DNA from: Fischerella sp. PCC 9605
GTDB lineage: Bacteria; Cyanobacteriota; Cyanobacteriia; Cyanobacteriales; Nostocaceae
Assembly (NCBI RefSeq): GCF_000517105.1
Contig: NZ_KI912148.1
Span: 1,296,518-1,360,517, forward strand
DNA length: 64,000 nucleotides
Reading direction: 5' to 3'
How positions within the stretch are numbered: position 1 is the stretch's first letter; the number at the start of each line of letters is the position of its first letter. The notes below the pieces were generated by a model. It ran no database searches, was not told the DNA's origin, and worked only from the letters and a program-made list of their open reading frames with translations. The position numbers and the translations under genes were made by a program. Shown one piece after another: positions 63,298 through 64,000 of the stretch.

Positions 63298-64000
63298 CTA
63301 TTTACTCGCGCTTGGTTCATTGCTTTCGCCTACAGCAATTTTGTAATCAGGGCTAATGGCATCAGCAGCCGCAGCTACTTTCTGAACCACGTTTGCAGGT
63401 AAAGGAACGTACCCTAATTCAGCGCTAACTTTCTGACCTTCTGTTAACCCGTACTCAATCATCGCTTCCATTGCTTTGGCTTTTGCCGCATCGGGGTATT
63501 TTTTATAAGCCAAAATCCAAGTGTAGGAAACAACAGGATAAGATTCGTCTCCGTCAGGATCTGCAATAAAGGCGCGAAAATCGTCTGGTAGAGTTACTGC
63601 TTCCAGGGTTTTAGATGCAGATTCCTCAGTAGGTACAACAAATTTACCTGCTTTATTTTCTAAAGCAGCATACTTGAGATTATTTTGTTTGGCGTAGCCG
63701 TACTCTACGTAACCAATCGAGCCTTGATTTTGTGTGATTTGGGCAGTAACACCTTCATTACCCTTAGCACCGACTCCTACAGGCCAGTTGACAGTTTTGC
63801 CTTCGCCAATTTTGCTTTTCCACTCAGGGCTGATAGCGCTGAGGTGTTTTGTAAACACGCCTGTAGTACCGCTACCATCGGAACGATATATTACTGAGAT
63901 TGGCTGGTTGGGGAGGTTGACACCTGGATTAGCAGCAGCAATTTTTGGATCGTTCCAAGTCTTAATTTTGCCAAGCAAGATATCAGTATAAACTGCCCGT
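63298..64000 (-). CDS. pstS: Phosphate-binding protein PstS (partial, right edge)
   Basis: The C-terminal 233 codons are present; the gene runs off the right edge (frame open through RAVYTDILLGKIKTWNDPKI). Phosphate-ABC binding motifs include VIYRSDGSGTTGVFTKHLSA, GVGAKGNEGVTAQITQNQGS and YVEYGYAKQNNL. Ser/Thr and Asp residues of the phosphate pocket lie in RSDGSGTTG. Binds phosphate outside the inner membrane and delivers it to PstCA. Confidence 0.95.
   Translation of the reverse strand, partial: RAVYTDILLGKIKTWNDPKIAAANPGVNLPNQPISVIYRSDGSGTTGVFTKHLSAISPEWKSKIGEGKTVNWPVGVGAKGNEGVTAQITQNQGSIGYVEYGYAKQNNLKYAALENKAGKFVVPTEESASKTLEAVTLPDDFRAFIADPDGDESYPVVSYTWILAYKKYPDAAKAKAMEAMIEYGLTEGQKVSAELGYVPLPANVVQKVAAAADAISPDYKIAVGESNEPSASK

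Overview
The window is chromosomal DNA of a filamentous, probably heterocyst-forming (Nostocales-type) cyanobacterium. The photosystem II genes psbD-psbC, ycf4, a Calvin-type class II aldolase and ftn2 (ARC6-like) show that it is a cyanobacterium. Dense GCGATCGC (HIP1) octamers, heptanucleotide tandem repeats (TTAGTCA, TTAGTGG and TTGACTTT types) and many small palindromes point to a multicellular lineage. The exact genus cannot be read from the sequence.

Layout. 1-9.4 kb: the end of a TrkA-N protein, an LtrA membrane protein, an unusual cNMP-binding/AAA+/polyferredoxin fusion, a decayed repeat-rich stretch (about 4.4-6.1 kb), efp-accB, an ArsR regulator, a GerMN protein and a DUF2993 protein. 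9.5-16.5 kb: proS, an acyltransferase carrying two in-frame palindromes, a Uma2 nuclease, a small membrane protein, a second DUF2993 protein, an rRNA pseudouridine synthase and a RodZ-like protein. 16.6-20 kb: the psbD-psbC operon (17-bp overlap, GTG start, strong terminator), divergent from ycf4. 20.3-29.4 kb: a lipoprotein cyclophilin, a ketoacyl synthase with a repeat-derived insert, a folate/biopterin transporter, a carotenoid oxygenase with an inserted repeat, gdhA behind an NtcA-like palindrome, and an iron-uptake porin.

29.4-39.6 kb is the accessory region. It holds a 21-bp repeat array, a giant NB-ARC/14xWD40 STAND protein, a convergent operon of a CHAT protease and a pentapeptide/multi-TM protein that share a 30-residue Gly-rich module, a small secreted protein, phased HIP1 arrays (32-33 bp spacing) flanking a VapBC-type pair and a HigA-like gene, a relic of the 3' end of a STAND-type gene, and a Uma2 gene. 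The STAND/CHAT/TM-sensor set is the best candidate here for a little-described conflict or cell-death system.

39.8-44.8 kb: a disulfide reductase, two tandem TVP38-family membrane proteins, a TIGR04283-type glycosyltransferase and a VOC protein. 45-47.9 kb: a serine-recombinase homologue with a degenerate catalytic domain, and an overlapping RHH-regulator/PAS-like pair behind repeated TGTCA motifs. 48.3-60.3 kb: mostly core genes (ftn2, pdhA, an aldose epimerase homologue, tRNA-Lys, fba, a cupredoxin lipoprotein, a nitrilase-family amidase, MarC, a peptidoglycan-binding/HEAT protein, a TonB-like protein, tRNA-Gly). 60.4-64 kb: pstS(partial)-pstC-pstA-pstB, transcribed leftward. Starts were moved from the longest reading frame where a ribosome-binding site or family length argued for it (the AAA+ fusion, efp, accB, psbC, gdhA, the CHAT protein, the glycosyltransferase, pdhA, the ketoacyl synthase, the VapB-like antitoxin).
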